NCBI GenBank assembly: GCA_033439685.1
Contig: JAUEDM010000007.1
Location: 3,214,501-3,278,500 of the forward strand
DNA from: Apodospora peruviana
Lineage: Eukaryota > Ascomycota > Sordariomycetes > Sordariales > Lasiosphaeriaceae
Direction of reading: 5' to 3'
DNA length: 64,000 bases
Numbering within the stretch: position 1 is the first letter of the stretch; every line of letters begins with the position of its first letter. Shown piece by piece: positions 1 to 9,677 of the stretch. A model generated the notes under the pieces. That model was not told the DNA's origin. It saw only the letters and a program-made list of their open reading frames with translations, and made no database searches. A program made the position numbers and the translations under genes.

Positions 1-1388
1 GTCATGTCACCTCTTAGCGCTTTGCATCTCGACCAATACCGGGGTAAATTCCTCGATGGTAACCTCATTCAAACGCCCTACAAAAGAACTACACATCGAC
101 CGCAAGATCTCTAGCACGGAGGCCATTGCGCGCTGTTGCGACGGCCCCCAAAGTTGGCGAGACATCAGGCGCAACCTACCGCCCCGACAAAGATAGTACC
201 AACTCGTATAAATAAGGAGATTCTTGTTAGAGGCAGGGGAATGCCAGCCGATCTGGCTAGTCGGACACCGCAGGAGATTATCCAGGCTATTAACCAGCCG
301 TCAATGAAGAAGGAGTCCTCTGGAAGGCCCACCTACTGGACTGCGAACCGTACTGGGCTGCGCTGAGCCCGGTGCAGTGTTTCAAATGCTGGAAATGGGG
401 CCATACACAACATCATTGCAGAACAACACCATTATGCCCGCGGTGTGGGACGAAGGCTCATGGGGACGGCGGCAGAGATGGAGAAGCCGAATGCCTAACC
501 CACAAGAACGAAATCTCCCTCCGCTGCTCAGCTTGCGGAGGGAGACACCCAGCATGGTCGAAAGAGTGTCCTGAAAAGTTAACGGTCCTGTCAAAAATTA
601 CGGCAAAAATATGGGGACTGGGACTAGCCAAAGCAAGAGAGGTGTACTCCAAGTGCATCCGGTCAGCAATAGCCTACGGTGCATCGTCATTCCACATCCC
701 CACCAGAAAGGGAGGCAAACCAGAGACAAAGAGGGGTCACTAAGACGCTCACAAAAGCCCAGAATAAATACTTACGAACAGTAGCAGGGGCGTTCAAGTC
801 AATGCCAATCGACCATCTTTAGAGACAAGACAGTCAAAAGACACTCAGGCCTCAACAAGGCAAAAAGTCGACTACTGGTCCAAATTCGAACCGGCTATAG
901 AGGGCTCCGGGACTTCCTGTTTAAGCGGGGAGTTCCAGACGTTATAACGCCATTTTGTGAGTGCGGAGAGTGGCGCGAGACCGTCGAACACCTGGTTATG
1001 TGGTGTTCGGCCCCACCGTTGAGCCGAAGATGGGAGAGAGCAGAGATTCGGACTCGACGGGACATTCACTCTGTCCTCCAGGGCATTGATCCTTTAGCTG
1101 CACGGCTAACGAGAAGGATCCTGAGCTGGCTGATGGACGCGGGAAGATTACCAATGTACAATCTGGCAAGGAAGCTAGAGTTGGAGTCGGCGGTTTAAGA
1201 ACCCCCCCCATCAAAGGCTAGGAGGTCTTCTTCTTTTGTATTCACAGGCTCAGTCACTGATGTGTTCCTTGATTGTCCGTGCCCGGTTTTCACCCGACCC
1301 GTGAGGGTATGGTTTTTCTGTACAGTAAATAGTCCGAGGGTCCGACACGCCTAAGCGAATAGCGGTGTATGAATAATAATAATAAGTT
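1..1388 (+). mobile_element. Internally deleted non-LTR (Tad1-like LINE) retrotransposon remnant
   Basis: The left part (about 136-580) encodes the end of a gag-like ORF1: a segment with VRGRGMPADLASRTPQEI, then a zinc-knuckle array starting CFKCWKWGHTQHHC with further CPRC and CSAC pairs. Directly after it (about 585-740) the reading resembles the part of a LINE ORF2 just after the reverse transcriptase (AREVYSKCIRSAIAYGAS). It continues in other frames through KAQNKYLRTVAGAF to a terminal C-x-C-x7-H-x4-C motif (CECGEWRETVEHLVMWC, about 955-1010). The endonuclease and nearly all of the reverse transcriptase are missing, so a large internal deletion lies near 580-600. An (AAT)n stretch at about 1372-1386 looks like the simple-repeat 3' tail of these elements. 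The 5' end may lie outside the window. Frames are broken, so it is inactive. The LINE assignment is from family knowledge; exact clade membership is not proven. Confidence 0.75.
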
Positions 1389-1478
1389 ATCTCAGATATA
1401 TATCACTTGGTGATCCAGCACCGAGGCAAGGACCCAGTCCTTGCCTCCCATTCTTATTACTCTATTCCATCTTACTCA

Positions 1479-2758
1479 TTAAAGTACACCCTCCATAATA
1501 AAATCATCCAACCTCGGATCAATATCCCCACCCGACATTGTCACGTCAGCAGGAGCAGTAGGCTCCTCCCCACGCAAGTTGACATCGAACCACACCCGGT
1601 AAGGGGTATGATCGCCGAATGTGCAAGGCGTATCCCGCAAGTCGGCAAGAAACATCCTCCAGTAAGGAATAAACGGAGCAGGCTCCTCCTTCTCACCATC
1701 CGAATTACTTCCGGAAGGAGAAGAAAGAGACTGGTCCGCTAATCCACTGGTGTCGAAGTCGAAATCGAAAACGGTATCGGAACTGGAAGTCAAAACCGGG
1801 TCGATGTTCGCCAATCCGCGGTGAAGGATGACTCCTCGTTGGAGGAATCACTAGCACCAGAAATGGAAGGGTTGAAATCGAAATTGAAATCGGAACCGAT
1901 AGGGTAATCGAAAGAGGAAGTGCCGGCGACGGGGGCGGGGGCTTCAGGAGCGGCGAACTCGGGGCCGAGAGAAGTACCGGTATAAGGCACCATCCCAGCG
2001 GAGAAATCCGACAACACTGGAGGACCGGCCGCGGCGATGGGCACCGGAAACCAAACGACCTGCTGCGACTGGGAGTAGAACGGCACCGGGGCGGTGCCGT
2101 TCACAGGCGGCAGCAGACGAGAGGGATCCAGCGGGAAGTCGAAGTACATACCACTCAGATCAACATCAGAAGAGTGATCAGGGATAGCGATTTGAGGAAG
2201 CGAAGACACAGTCTCCAAGGCCTCGTCAAAGGGCTTAGATCCCGCATCTTCGTAATCCTCCGACTCCGGCTCCGAAAAATAGGATTCCGACGCCTCGACG
2301 ACAATCTGGGGCTTCTGCGCACCACAAGAACGCTTCGTCCCCTTCGTCCGAGGATTGTATTTGTAGGTGGGAAAGGCGAGTTGGTGGTTCTTCGTCTCGA
2401 TGGCGGCCAGCTTCTGGAAGCTGTCGCGCACCGCCCGAGGCTCGAGCCGCCAGCTCTCGGCCACCACCTTCAAGATCATCTGCATCGTCCGTCTGGGATG
2501 CCCTTTTGGAAATTGGGTGTGGGTGAGCTCCATGGCCCTGGCCATGTGCGCTTTCCTGTAGAGGAAAAAGGTGTTCAACGCCCGCCCGACTTTCCCCGGC
2601 TTTCTTTGCTTCGTCTCCAACTCCTTTTTCCGGACGGCCGAAGACCGCTCGACAAACTCGCGTGTGTCGAGGACAGGAGCGTGAAGAGCGTTGAGCTGCG
2701 AGAGAGGTCGGTCAAGGATGCCGGTGGCGGGAGAGGGTTTTTGTTGTATGCGAGGCAT
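1479..2758 (-). CDS. HMG-box (MATA_HMG type) DNA-binding protein, frameshifted near its C-terminus
   Basis: The start at 2758 (MPRIQQKPSPATG) opens a 322-residue frame. Residues about 54-137 form an HMG box of the fungal mating-type/fmf-1 kind, with GRALNTFFLYRKA, ESWRLEPRAVRDSF and a terminal YKYNPR. After it come an acidic segment and a Pro/Phe-rich tail, as in transcription regulators. The frame stops at 1790. The adjoining frame from about 1815 to 1479 carries on in the same style (FDFDFDTSGLADQS, then a neutral segment to a stop). A one-base shift or an unrecognised intron near 1815 is therefore likely, and the true product would be about 430 residues. I saw no GT-AG pair that restores the frame. 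The usual mating-locus neighbours APN2 and SLA2 are not in this window, so a mating-type gene is not supported. The likely role is nuclear DNA binding; targets are unknown. Confidence 0.65.
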
Positions 2759-2994
2759 TGTGAATGATTTATATGAGGGAAACTTGCGGAAAAAGAGAAA
2801 AATGGGTCTGGGAGTAGATGGAATAGTTTGAGAGAAGAGGTCGAGGTGCAAGTGATCAACAGTTCGTGGAATTGTTAAGAGGCTTAGTTTTCATTTTTGG
2901 GTGAAAGTTTAAGACGCTTAACTGAGCTGATTGATCTGAAGATAACCGGTATCTTCGCGTTGCAGGACTCTTCCAAATTCTCTCTAAAGGGGAC

Positions 2995-3396
2995 TTAAAC
3001 AGAAAAGTTTGTGCTAAGGCAGGGCTGGCCATGGCGGTATTTATACCCGGCGAGTTGACAGAGTTCATTGTCTGGAGAGTTGTCGCGGTAATCAAAGAAT
3101 GTCGAGGAATAAAGGGACTGTTCACGAGTCAATGTCCACGAGGACCAAGTTGGTGTTGAATGAAGCCGAACAGTCGAGTCATCTAATCGGCCAAGTTGCT
3201 CCCGGGCGGAGTTTAGATTCATTGTTCGTTCGACATCGTCATTGCCGTCTTTGAACTTAAAGTTGCCGCTGGATGGCGGGTTGACAAAGATTCGATGGGA
3301 CACTTGGGCCAGGATGTCGCCAAGTTCATGAAGCTCTGAGCCATGATCAGAGAGCCCGTTTGACCGTCGAAGTGGTTCCTGCCTAGAAAAGGTCAA
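2995..3396 (-). CDS. Possible small hypothetical protein
   Basis: A 133-codon open frame upstream of the HMG gene on the same strand. It is polar (HELGDILAQVSHRIF and similar stretches) with no domain or signal peptide that I recognise. The last 25 residues may belong to an intron or to non-coding sequence. The first methionine may be a TTG codon rather than ATG, which weakens the case. It could be an upstream exon of the HMG gene, a separate short gene, or chance. No function is proposed. Confidence 0.2.
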   Translation of the reverse strand: MTFSRQEPLRRSNGLSDHGSELHELGDILAQVSHRIFVNPPSSGNFKFKDGNDDVERTMNLNSAREQLGRLDDSTVRLHSTPTWSSWTLTREQSLYSSTFFDYRDNSPDNELCQLAGYKYRHGQPCLSTNFSV

Positions 3397-4747
3397 TAGA
3401 GTCCTGTCTCTAAGAATAGTTGAGAGTGGTTGAGAAAGTTGAAAGGCTGAAAGAGAATTGGATGGTAAAGCCGGTCAGTTGACAAAGAAAAGCAAGAGCT
3501 GGTGATGCCATCTCTTTGGACTCCGGCTTGTGCAACAAAGCGAAAGGAGAAGAGCTAGCCGGACGTTACATATCGGAATTGGCACGTGTAGCCTGTAAGT
3601 GGGAAAAGGGAAGAGTTCAAAGAGTTGGAACGAGAGGAGTGCCGCCGTGGCCATCGGTGCATAAGGGTATTATGTTGAGTTGAATGACCAAGGATGGTCC
3701 CAAAATGCCATCAGTGAACTTTCCCAGTCGCAGCACAAGCCCGCTGCCTCGCTATATCCAGGAGCCTCTCCGATCAGCGACAGCGGGGCAGGGTTCTTAT
3801 CTTATCGACTCTCACAAAGCTCTTCGCCTGCCACAGCAGCTGACATAGCAACGGTTGCTTGGCCAACCAACCCCTATCAAGATGACCGGAGCAAATACAG
3901 GAGACGCATTCCACTGGCTTTCGACACCATGCCGGTTTTTGGATCTTGCTAATGACGATTGAAAACACTACAGGCGTGTGACGATGAAAGGTTGTTTGGG
4001 GCCCTGGTTGCCCTTTTTATGATGTGTTTACTAATAACAGGCAACGCAGATGTAGAGCAATAATAGTTTTCTGTCCACATATCAAGCAATTGCGGTGTCA
4101 TGGTCGATGTGTTTGTGCGTCCTTGTCGTGTGGAGGTCCTCTGCAGATGCATAAATAGATCGGCGCGACTGCTGTAACAGCAGAAATGGATGTTTGACAT
4201 ACAATGTTAGCAAACGAAAATTCTACGCTGCTGTAAAATCGGGTGCTCTAGTAACTTCAAAGACAAACATGTTCACTTCCATCAACTCAAGGAAAGGTTT
4301 TTATCAGATGTCCATTTAATATGAAAGATACTGTAAAACGCTCCAGAAAATGCCGAACTATGCTGCTTGTGCATGCCTGCACGTTTTGCGCAATGATGCT
4401 ATGCGGTCCAACATACGACGATTGGTCTAAAGAAAAAAGAAACAAGAATAATGAAATAACCACCACAAGGGCCAAAGACCAGACCAGAGGATAAATGCTG
4501 CCAAACAATGTCGCTATGCGCCCAGTCATATCCATTGGTCGTTTGCGCCAGAATACACTCCACGTTGCTTGATGCACAAAGGCAATGAAACACATATCCG
4601 TCCCAAAAACCTGTTGATGACACGAAAAGAGAAACCCATAAATACTCCCAAAACTCTACCACCGAATTATGCCGAGACAACCAACTATGTCCTTCCTCAC
4701 ACCCCTTCCATCTTCGTACTTCATATCTCTTCCTCCATAACAATCCC
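3397..4747. other. Intergenic, no supported gene
   Basis: Only short open frames without coding character. The right end is the 3' flank of the minus-strand gene that stops at 4748. Nothing else is recognised. Confidence 0.5.
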
Positions 4748-7066
4748 TTAGACACGTAGAACCCTACTCGAGTAAAATCGGAGCTCTTGTCGGATCTTCT
4801 CACTCCAGTGAGCAAGAGGTTGTGGGGAGACACTCGTACTCCAGTACGGTACGGTTTTCACTTCATCGTTGGTCGGTGTCTGATCGACCCACGACTCGGT
4901 TGGGAGAACTAGTCGTCGAGTCTCTGTGGAGGTGTTTGTGGCCTTCACTTCAAGAATAGACTTTGATTTGGTGCCGATTTGCCATGGTTGGACTGTTGGT
5001 TCGGAAACCGGCGGGACCTCCATAGCCTCCTCGTTCACCGGCACGTCCTCAGCATCGATGGCAGCGTCCTCAGCATTGATGACAATCTCTTCTGCCTCGT
5101 CATCGGTAAGAAGTTTCTCGCCAGTGGCAACTTCATCAACCTCAACCTGAGGAGCAAGTTCCACGATCTCAATCTGGGTAACAGCTTTCACCACCCCGGT
5201 CTGGAGAGCGACTTCCACAACCTTGTTCTGGTGAGCCAATGCTGCCCAGACTCCAACGCGACCATAGAAGCCTCCACCAAGAAGCGAATTATCGGTCTTC
5301 TCTTGAGCACGATGGATAAAGTGTGCTTCAAGATATGCATCGACAATGTCGATGAATAGCTTGACGATATCAGTCAAGCCCGGTACGACTTCTTCGCCCT
5401 CTCCAAGAGCGAAGCGGACCAGTTTCTCAACAGCGTCGACGATCTTGCCGACACGATCACTGCTGCCATTGATTTGATCGGTTCCCTGGTCGACACTGCA
5501 CCCTGCCATGCGATAGCGAACCGCACTCCAATCGGCCGGGGAGTAGGTGTCGAGGTCCTTTGCCAGATTCTCCAACAACTCCAGCTTGGGGTTGGACACC
5601 TCCTCCTTGACCGTCTCGACGGTGTCGTCGTCGATTCTGGTAGCTTCGAGGCAAGATGCCTTGCCGCAGATTGTTCTTGTGAGCCATTTTGCAAATGGCT
5701 CTGCCTGTTCGTCGCCTAGATATCTTGCCGCGATATCCCGGGTCGATGCCTCAAACTTCTGCAGCGGTGTTGCCTCCGAAGATTGAGGGTGGGACTGTTT
5801 CTCCGTTGTCGTGGAAACAGGTGCCGGCTCTGTGGTAGCCGTTGTCTCTAATCTGGCCTTGTCAACGGAATCGGTGTCATCAGGAGTCTCGGTCGATGAC
5901 TCTGAACTGGAATCCGTCGTCGACTCCTCCGAAGTTGTGTTATCTGGTGTTGAGGGCTCCTCAGTCGGCTGCTCGGTCCTAACAGTCGGTTCTTGAGCCT
6001 CGTCTGAGATCTCATTTGGGATCTCCGCCAACTCCTCTCGAGCCTGGGACTTGGGCTCGAGCTCGGCCACTAGTGGAGAGACAGATGGCAACTCAGACGT
6101 GAGATCGGCTTTAGCTTCGATAATCTCTTGGTCGGCAGCGACCTCGGCGTTGTCAACAAGCTGAGTGGGAGACTCAACGACCTCATGGTCCTGAACCTCA
6201 ATTCCAGAGGCAGTGTCCATGGCCGCGGCAGTGAGGTCGGGCTCCCTAGTCTCAGTCTCGGGGCCAACTTCCTTGACCTCAGTCGCTGTAATGTCCTCAA
6301 CCACGACGTTAGCGACGATCTCAGTATCTGCTTCAGAAGAGGCTGGCGGTTCCTCGACTATCAGCAAGAGAGCAGCGATCAAAGACTTTGCTGATGCCTC
6401 GATTTGCTCTGCCACCTTTCGGATCTCGTCTGCCTGGAATTTGGCGATCATCTTGTCGATAACCTCCTTTTGATACACCGGCTCCTTTCCGATGGGGAAG
6501 AGCGGCGTGGGAGAGCGCGGATTGAGATTTGCCGCTTTGAGAACAGCAACCGAGACCGCTGCTGATGCGGACAACTCGACAGCTGAGACCGGAACTGGTG
6601 TCTTTGACTCGACAACAGCTACCGACGACTCCAACTTGTCCAGAGCCTTACCCTCCTTCTTGCATTTGACTGCCAACTTGACCTGAGTCGCATGGAATCC
6701 AGTCAAATCGGAGAAATCCTCGACGATGATGTTCTTCTCCTTCACCTCTTGCTTTTGGGCTGTGATGGCCATCTTGGCCTGAACTTCCTTGAAACCCGTA
6801 ATACCCGAGAAGTCCTCCAGGATTGGCGCAGGAATTCTAGATTGGGAGCTCGTAAGGCTAGTTGGCCAAGTCTTTCCGCTCACAGGAGAGACTTGTTCTA
6901 TGGGAGAAGACTCGGTCGGAGTTGATGCAAGTCGGCGCGCCAAAGCCTTCTTGGCCTTGGCTCGTATGGGGTAAGAGTCGACGATGATCTCGGGTAAATC
7001 ATCAGGAGTGGGAAAGCGTGTAGCGCTTGCCTGGTGACTGACGCGTCGAGATCCAGGACGACCCAT
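4748..7066 (-). CDS. Uncharacterised acidic protein, intact member of a local three-copy family
   Basis: A single uninterrupted 772-codon frame starting MGRPGSRRVSH. No named family is recognised. Residues 82-101 and about 114-133 are an internal repeat of the form [IV]-x-EDFS-x-[IL]-TGF-x3-Q-x-K-x-A. The middle (about 230-430) is a long Glu/Asp/Ser/Thr-rich, probably disordered region. A more ordered segment follows (about 445-600), including YSPADWSAVRYRM and DRVGKIVDAVEKLV, and ending in VDAYLEAHF at about 575-583. This segment matches the C-termini encoded at about 9200-9600 and 11300-11519. There is no signal peptide or membrane segment. It is divergent from the decayed copy at 8305, with about 1.2 kb between them. 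It is the only copy with an open frame. Function unknown; coding status is well supported by length and composition. Confidence 0.8.
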   Translation of the reverse strand: MGRPGSRRVSHQASATRFPTPDDLPEIIVDSYPIRAKAKKALARRLASTPTESSPIEQVSPVSGKTWPTSLTSSQSRIPAPILEDFSGITGFKEVQAKMAITAQKQEVKEKNIIVEDFSDLTGFHATQVKLAVKCKKEGKALDKLESSVAVVESKTPVPVSAVELSASAAVSVAVLKAANLNPRSPTPLFPIGKEPVYQKEVIDKMIAKFQADEIRKVAEQIEASAKSLIAALLLIVEEPPASSEADTEIVANVVVEDITATEVKEVGPETETREPDLTAAAMDTASGIEVQDHEVVESPTQLVDNAEVAADQEIIEAKADLTSELPSVSPLVAELEPKSQAREELAEIPNEISDEAQEPTVRTEQPTEEPSTPDNTTSEESTTDSSSESSTETPDDTDSVDKARLETTATTEPAPVSTTTEKQSHPQSSEATPLQKFEASTRDIAARYLGDEQAEPFAKWLTRTICGKASCLEATRIDDDTVETVKEEVSNPKLELLENLAKDLDTYSPADWSAVRYRMAGCSVDQGTDQINGSSDRVGKIVDAVEKLVRFALGEGEEVVPGLTDIVKLFIDIVDAYLEAHFIHRAQEKTDNSLLGGGFYGRVGVWAALAHQNKVVEVALQTGVVKAVTQIEIVELAPQVEVDEVATGEKLLTDDEAEEIVINAEDAAIDAEDVPVNEEAMEVPPVSEPTVQPWQIGTKSKSILEVKATNTSTETRRLVLPTESWVDQTPTNDEVKTVPYWSTSVSPQPLAHWSEKIRQELRFYSSRVLRV

Positions 7067-8304
7067 TCTGAATACTGGTGTATCGCGAAAGACTGTGTGT
7101 TGTGGCGAGTCGGGAGTTGTGGAGGTAAATACGGCTGATGATGTAAAGTGTCGCGTGTGGGTGAGGATAAGTGTAAAGTTTGTTGTGTTGCAGTTGAAAA
7201 GACAAGGTCAAAAGACGAAGGTTGATGGAGGAAGTGTTGGGGAATAAAAAGCTCGACAAAGTGGTACTTACAAGAGGAGGCCTGAGGTGCAAGGTGCGTG
7301 TTGAGAATTTTTGATCTGGGAAAGTTGGAGGAAGAAGGATGAGTTGGGCTGGGGGAGACATTCTTATATAGACGTCCAGGAAGGGAGCTCTCCCGGCCAG
7401 GTTAAGAAGTGAATGAGATTGAAGCTGGATGTGCTCACATTTCCAGCACATCCACTCTGCCGCTGTGGTGTTTTGGGTGCACAGGACAACGAAACAGCGG
7501 AAACAGCGGGAACAACGGCGCTGGGTCTCACTTACACCCACCTGCAGCCCCACAAATTGCCTCTCTGGGCAACGCCCTACTATATACAAACATCACTCCG
7601 CAAGGCTGAACACCCAAAACCGAGCCAGTGAGTAGGGTTAATAGGGGGAGGAGGAGCGCAGTGAATTAGGTCAACTTGGGTAAATGCAGAACAGTACAAA
7701 TCAGAGGCTAACTTACCTACAAATGCGGGCCTACATATTGCACTACCTACGGACAGCAACATTATTTCCCGAGGCTGAAAGCCCAAACCGCCCCAGTGAA
7801 TCGAATTACTACACACAAGCAGGAGGGCAGTGAATTGAGTCAACTTCCCAAGATTCCGTTAGCGTACCGGGCCACCAACGGGAAGGCCTATAAAAACAAG
7901 ACTTCCCACAGCCTGCGAACTCTTCTCCCTTTTCCACAAACATCCAAAAGGTCAACGGAATTGTATCGATAATCCTGCATCTTGCAAATTGCCTGCAACC
8001 TTTATCAATTACATCGATTTCATCACACCACCGCTCACCATTACATCTTCATTTCCTTCCAGCAAAGACGTCCATCCAACTGCTTGTCTCACAAGCCAGT
8101 CTTTCTAAAGTAGTATGGCCCAAGATTTCCCAACTTCACCACCATAATATCTTATGTTTAACTAACTTCTTTCATTAACCTAGCAGGCTCTTCATCTTCT
8201 CTTCGCCCTTGGTTGTGGCCCACGTTTCGATCAGCCTTCATTACCTCGCGACGCGTTGCCTACGACAGTACATTTCTTCCACGGCATTCAGTACTTCAGC
8301 CACG
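7067..8304. promoter_or_regulatory. Shared upstream region of two divergent family members
   Basis: About 1.24 kb between the start of the minus-strand intact gene and the first plausible ATG of the plus-strand copy. It contains the direct duplication described separately and a C/T-rich stretch close to the plus-strand start. No ORF with coding character is supported. Confidence 0.4.
7602..7847. repeat. Diverged direct duplication in the divergent upstream region
   Basis: A stretch of about 75-80 bp at 7602-7680 recurs at 7771-7847. Both begin with an AGGCTGAA box, continue with CCCAAA and CCAGTGA, and end with CAGTGAATT and GTCAACTT. The copies are about 169 bp apart and diverged in the middle. 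They lie between the divergent genes at 4748-7066 and 8305-9601. This is most simply a local tandem duplication; any regulatory role is speculation. Confidence 0.55.
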
Positions 8305-9601
8305 ATGTCTGCAAATAGCGCTACCCCCGCTACCGCCTCGAACCAGGCCAGCTCCAACCGGACCACAGTCAAACACAACGTTCGTCGCCCAAAGACAATC
8401 AATAACATTCGGTGTCAACGTCGGGGTCCGGCAAAGCAAGCTTCAGCTACCCCAGACAATGCTTCGGTTGCCGCGAAGAAAGCTCCAGCTGCCGCCACTC
8501 CGGCTCTGACTACTACAGAAGACATATTCCCAGCACTGCCACCTGTATCAAAGGTTTCAGCGGGAATTGAGCCCACAGGTCCACGTTTCAAGGACCTCGC
8601 TGCGGCTCGGGTGTGGGCTACCGTGTCCAAGAAAGATGTTGCCATGAAGAAGGACGATCCCGCTTCGGCCACGACAGGCCAGACAGGCCAGTCTGGAATT
8701 TTCCCACGCCCTAAGGTCCCCCTCGGCACCGAGGCGGTGACTTCGCCAACCGGACCGAAAGTGTGTGCGAGGAAGGTTCACCGACTGGTACTATCACTTA
8801 CGACATATCCCCGGAGAAGAAAGTGGCCGTTCCTGATGTCAACCCGGCAAAATGTAAAAACACTAACTTCCAATGCTCCGAATGTCGAGGGGCGGAATGG
8901 CAAGGGGCAGAATTTCAACGGGCGGAATATCAAGAAGCAGAATGTCAAGAAATCGAGAGCCCGAGACCGAAGGCCAGCGCTCAAGCTGCACCGGCCAACC
9001 GAGGCAACCAAAACTTCAATGGCTCTCGGAACAATAACCGGCAAACCAATGCTGCCCGCATGACAAACCTGCAGCACGAGGATTCGGTCCTCCTCCGAAG
9101 GACACATTCCACAAGTCCTTCGAGTACCTCGTGAAAGAGAAAGTCGCCCGCGGAGAACTCAACCAGCTCCCGCGTCAGCAGGTGAAGTATGTCTTCGAGT
9201 CAATCACCGAATACACCCGGGATGAGAATTACCGCATCTACAACCCCTCGGAGGAGGCTCTGCAAGAACTTTCTAACCGTACCTTACCACTGGAGTGCTC
9301 CAGTTCCAACTTTGGTGCGGTACACAACAAATTGAAGTCCGAATCGGCGATCGAGCGCGCTATAGCGAAGAAGATCACCAAGGGAACCTTCGGAGTTGAC
9401 TGAATCGGCCAGATCACCACAACGGTGGTTAAGTTGGTGATCGTGGTCCAGGGTGACAATGATAGGGGTCCCCATGGGCCTCTGCCGGATGACCCTATCT
9501 TCCTTGCCAACTTCATGGTGGGAGTCATTGACGCATACTTGCAGGCGCATTTTATGCACCAAAAGAAGGATGCGCAGGATTCTTTGCGGGGCCGCCGATA
9601 A
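8305..9601 (+). pseudogene. Decayed second member of the local family
   Basis: Coding-like sequence runs through all three plus frames. From the ATG at 8305 one frame encodes MSANSATPATASNQ to about 8755, with DIFPALPPVSK in it. A second frame covers about 8763-9090. A third frame covers about 9085-9601 (SFEYLVKEKVARGELNQL, then FGAVHNKLKSESAIE). A TGA at 9401-9403 interrupts this last frame at the place where the intact relative has the Arg of DRVGKI; one C-to-T change of CGA would explain it. After the stop the same frame continues to VIDAYLQAHF and ends at 9599-9601. The block aligns with the intact protein's residues about 490-590. No GT-AG introns explain the frame changes, so at least two indels and one nonsense change are inferred. 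No function is known. Confidence 0.7.
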
Positions 9602-9677
9602 ATAAAGCGCTAGGTTTTCTGACAAGTTGGGTTGTTGCCATCGCGTAAAGTCAGCCAGCGCAGATAGGCCCGGCTAA

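Noticed and set aside
1479..2758. Mating-type (MAT) locus
   Set aside because: The HMG box is of the MATA_HMG kind, but no alpha-box gene, APN2 or SLA2 is present.
2174..2767. 197-codon plus-strand open frame opposite the HMG gene
   Set aside because: The minus strand carries the HMG box; the plus reading is Arg/Leu-rich without motifs.
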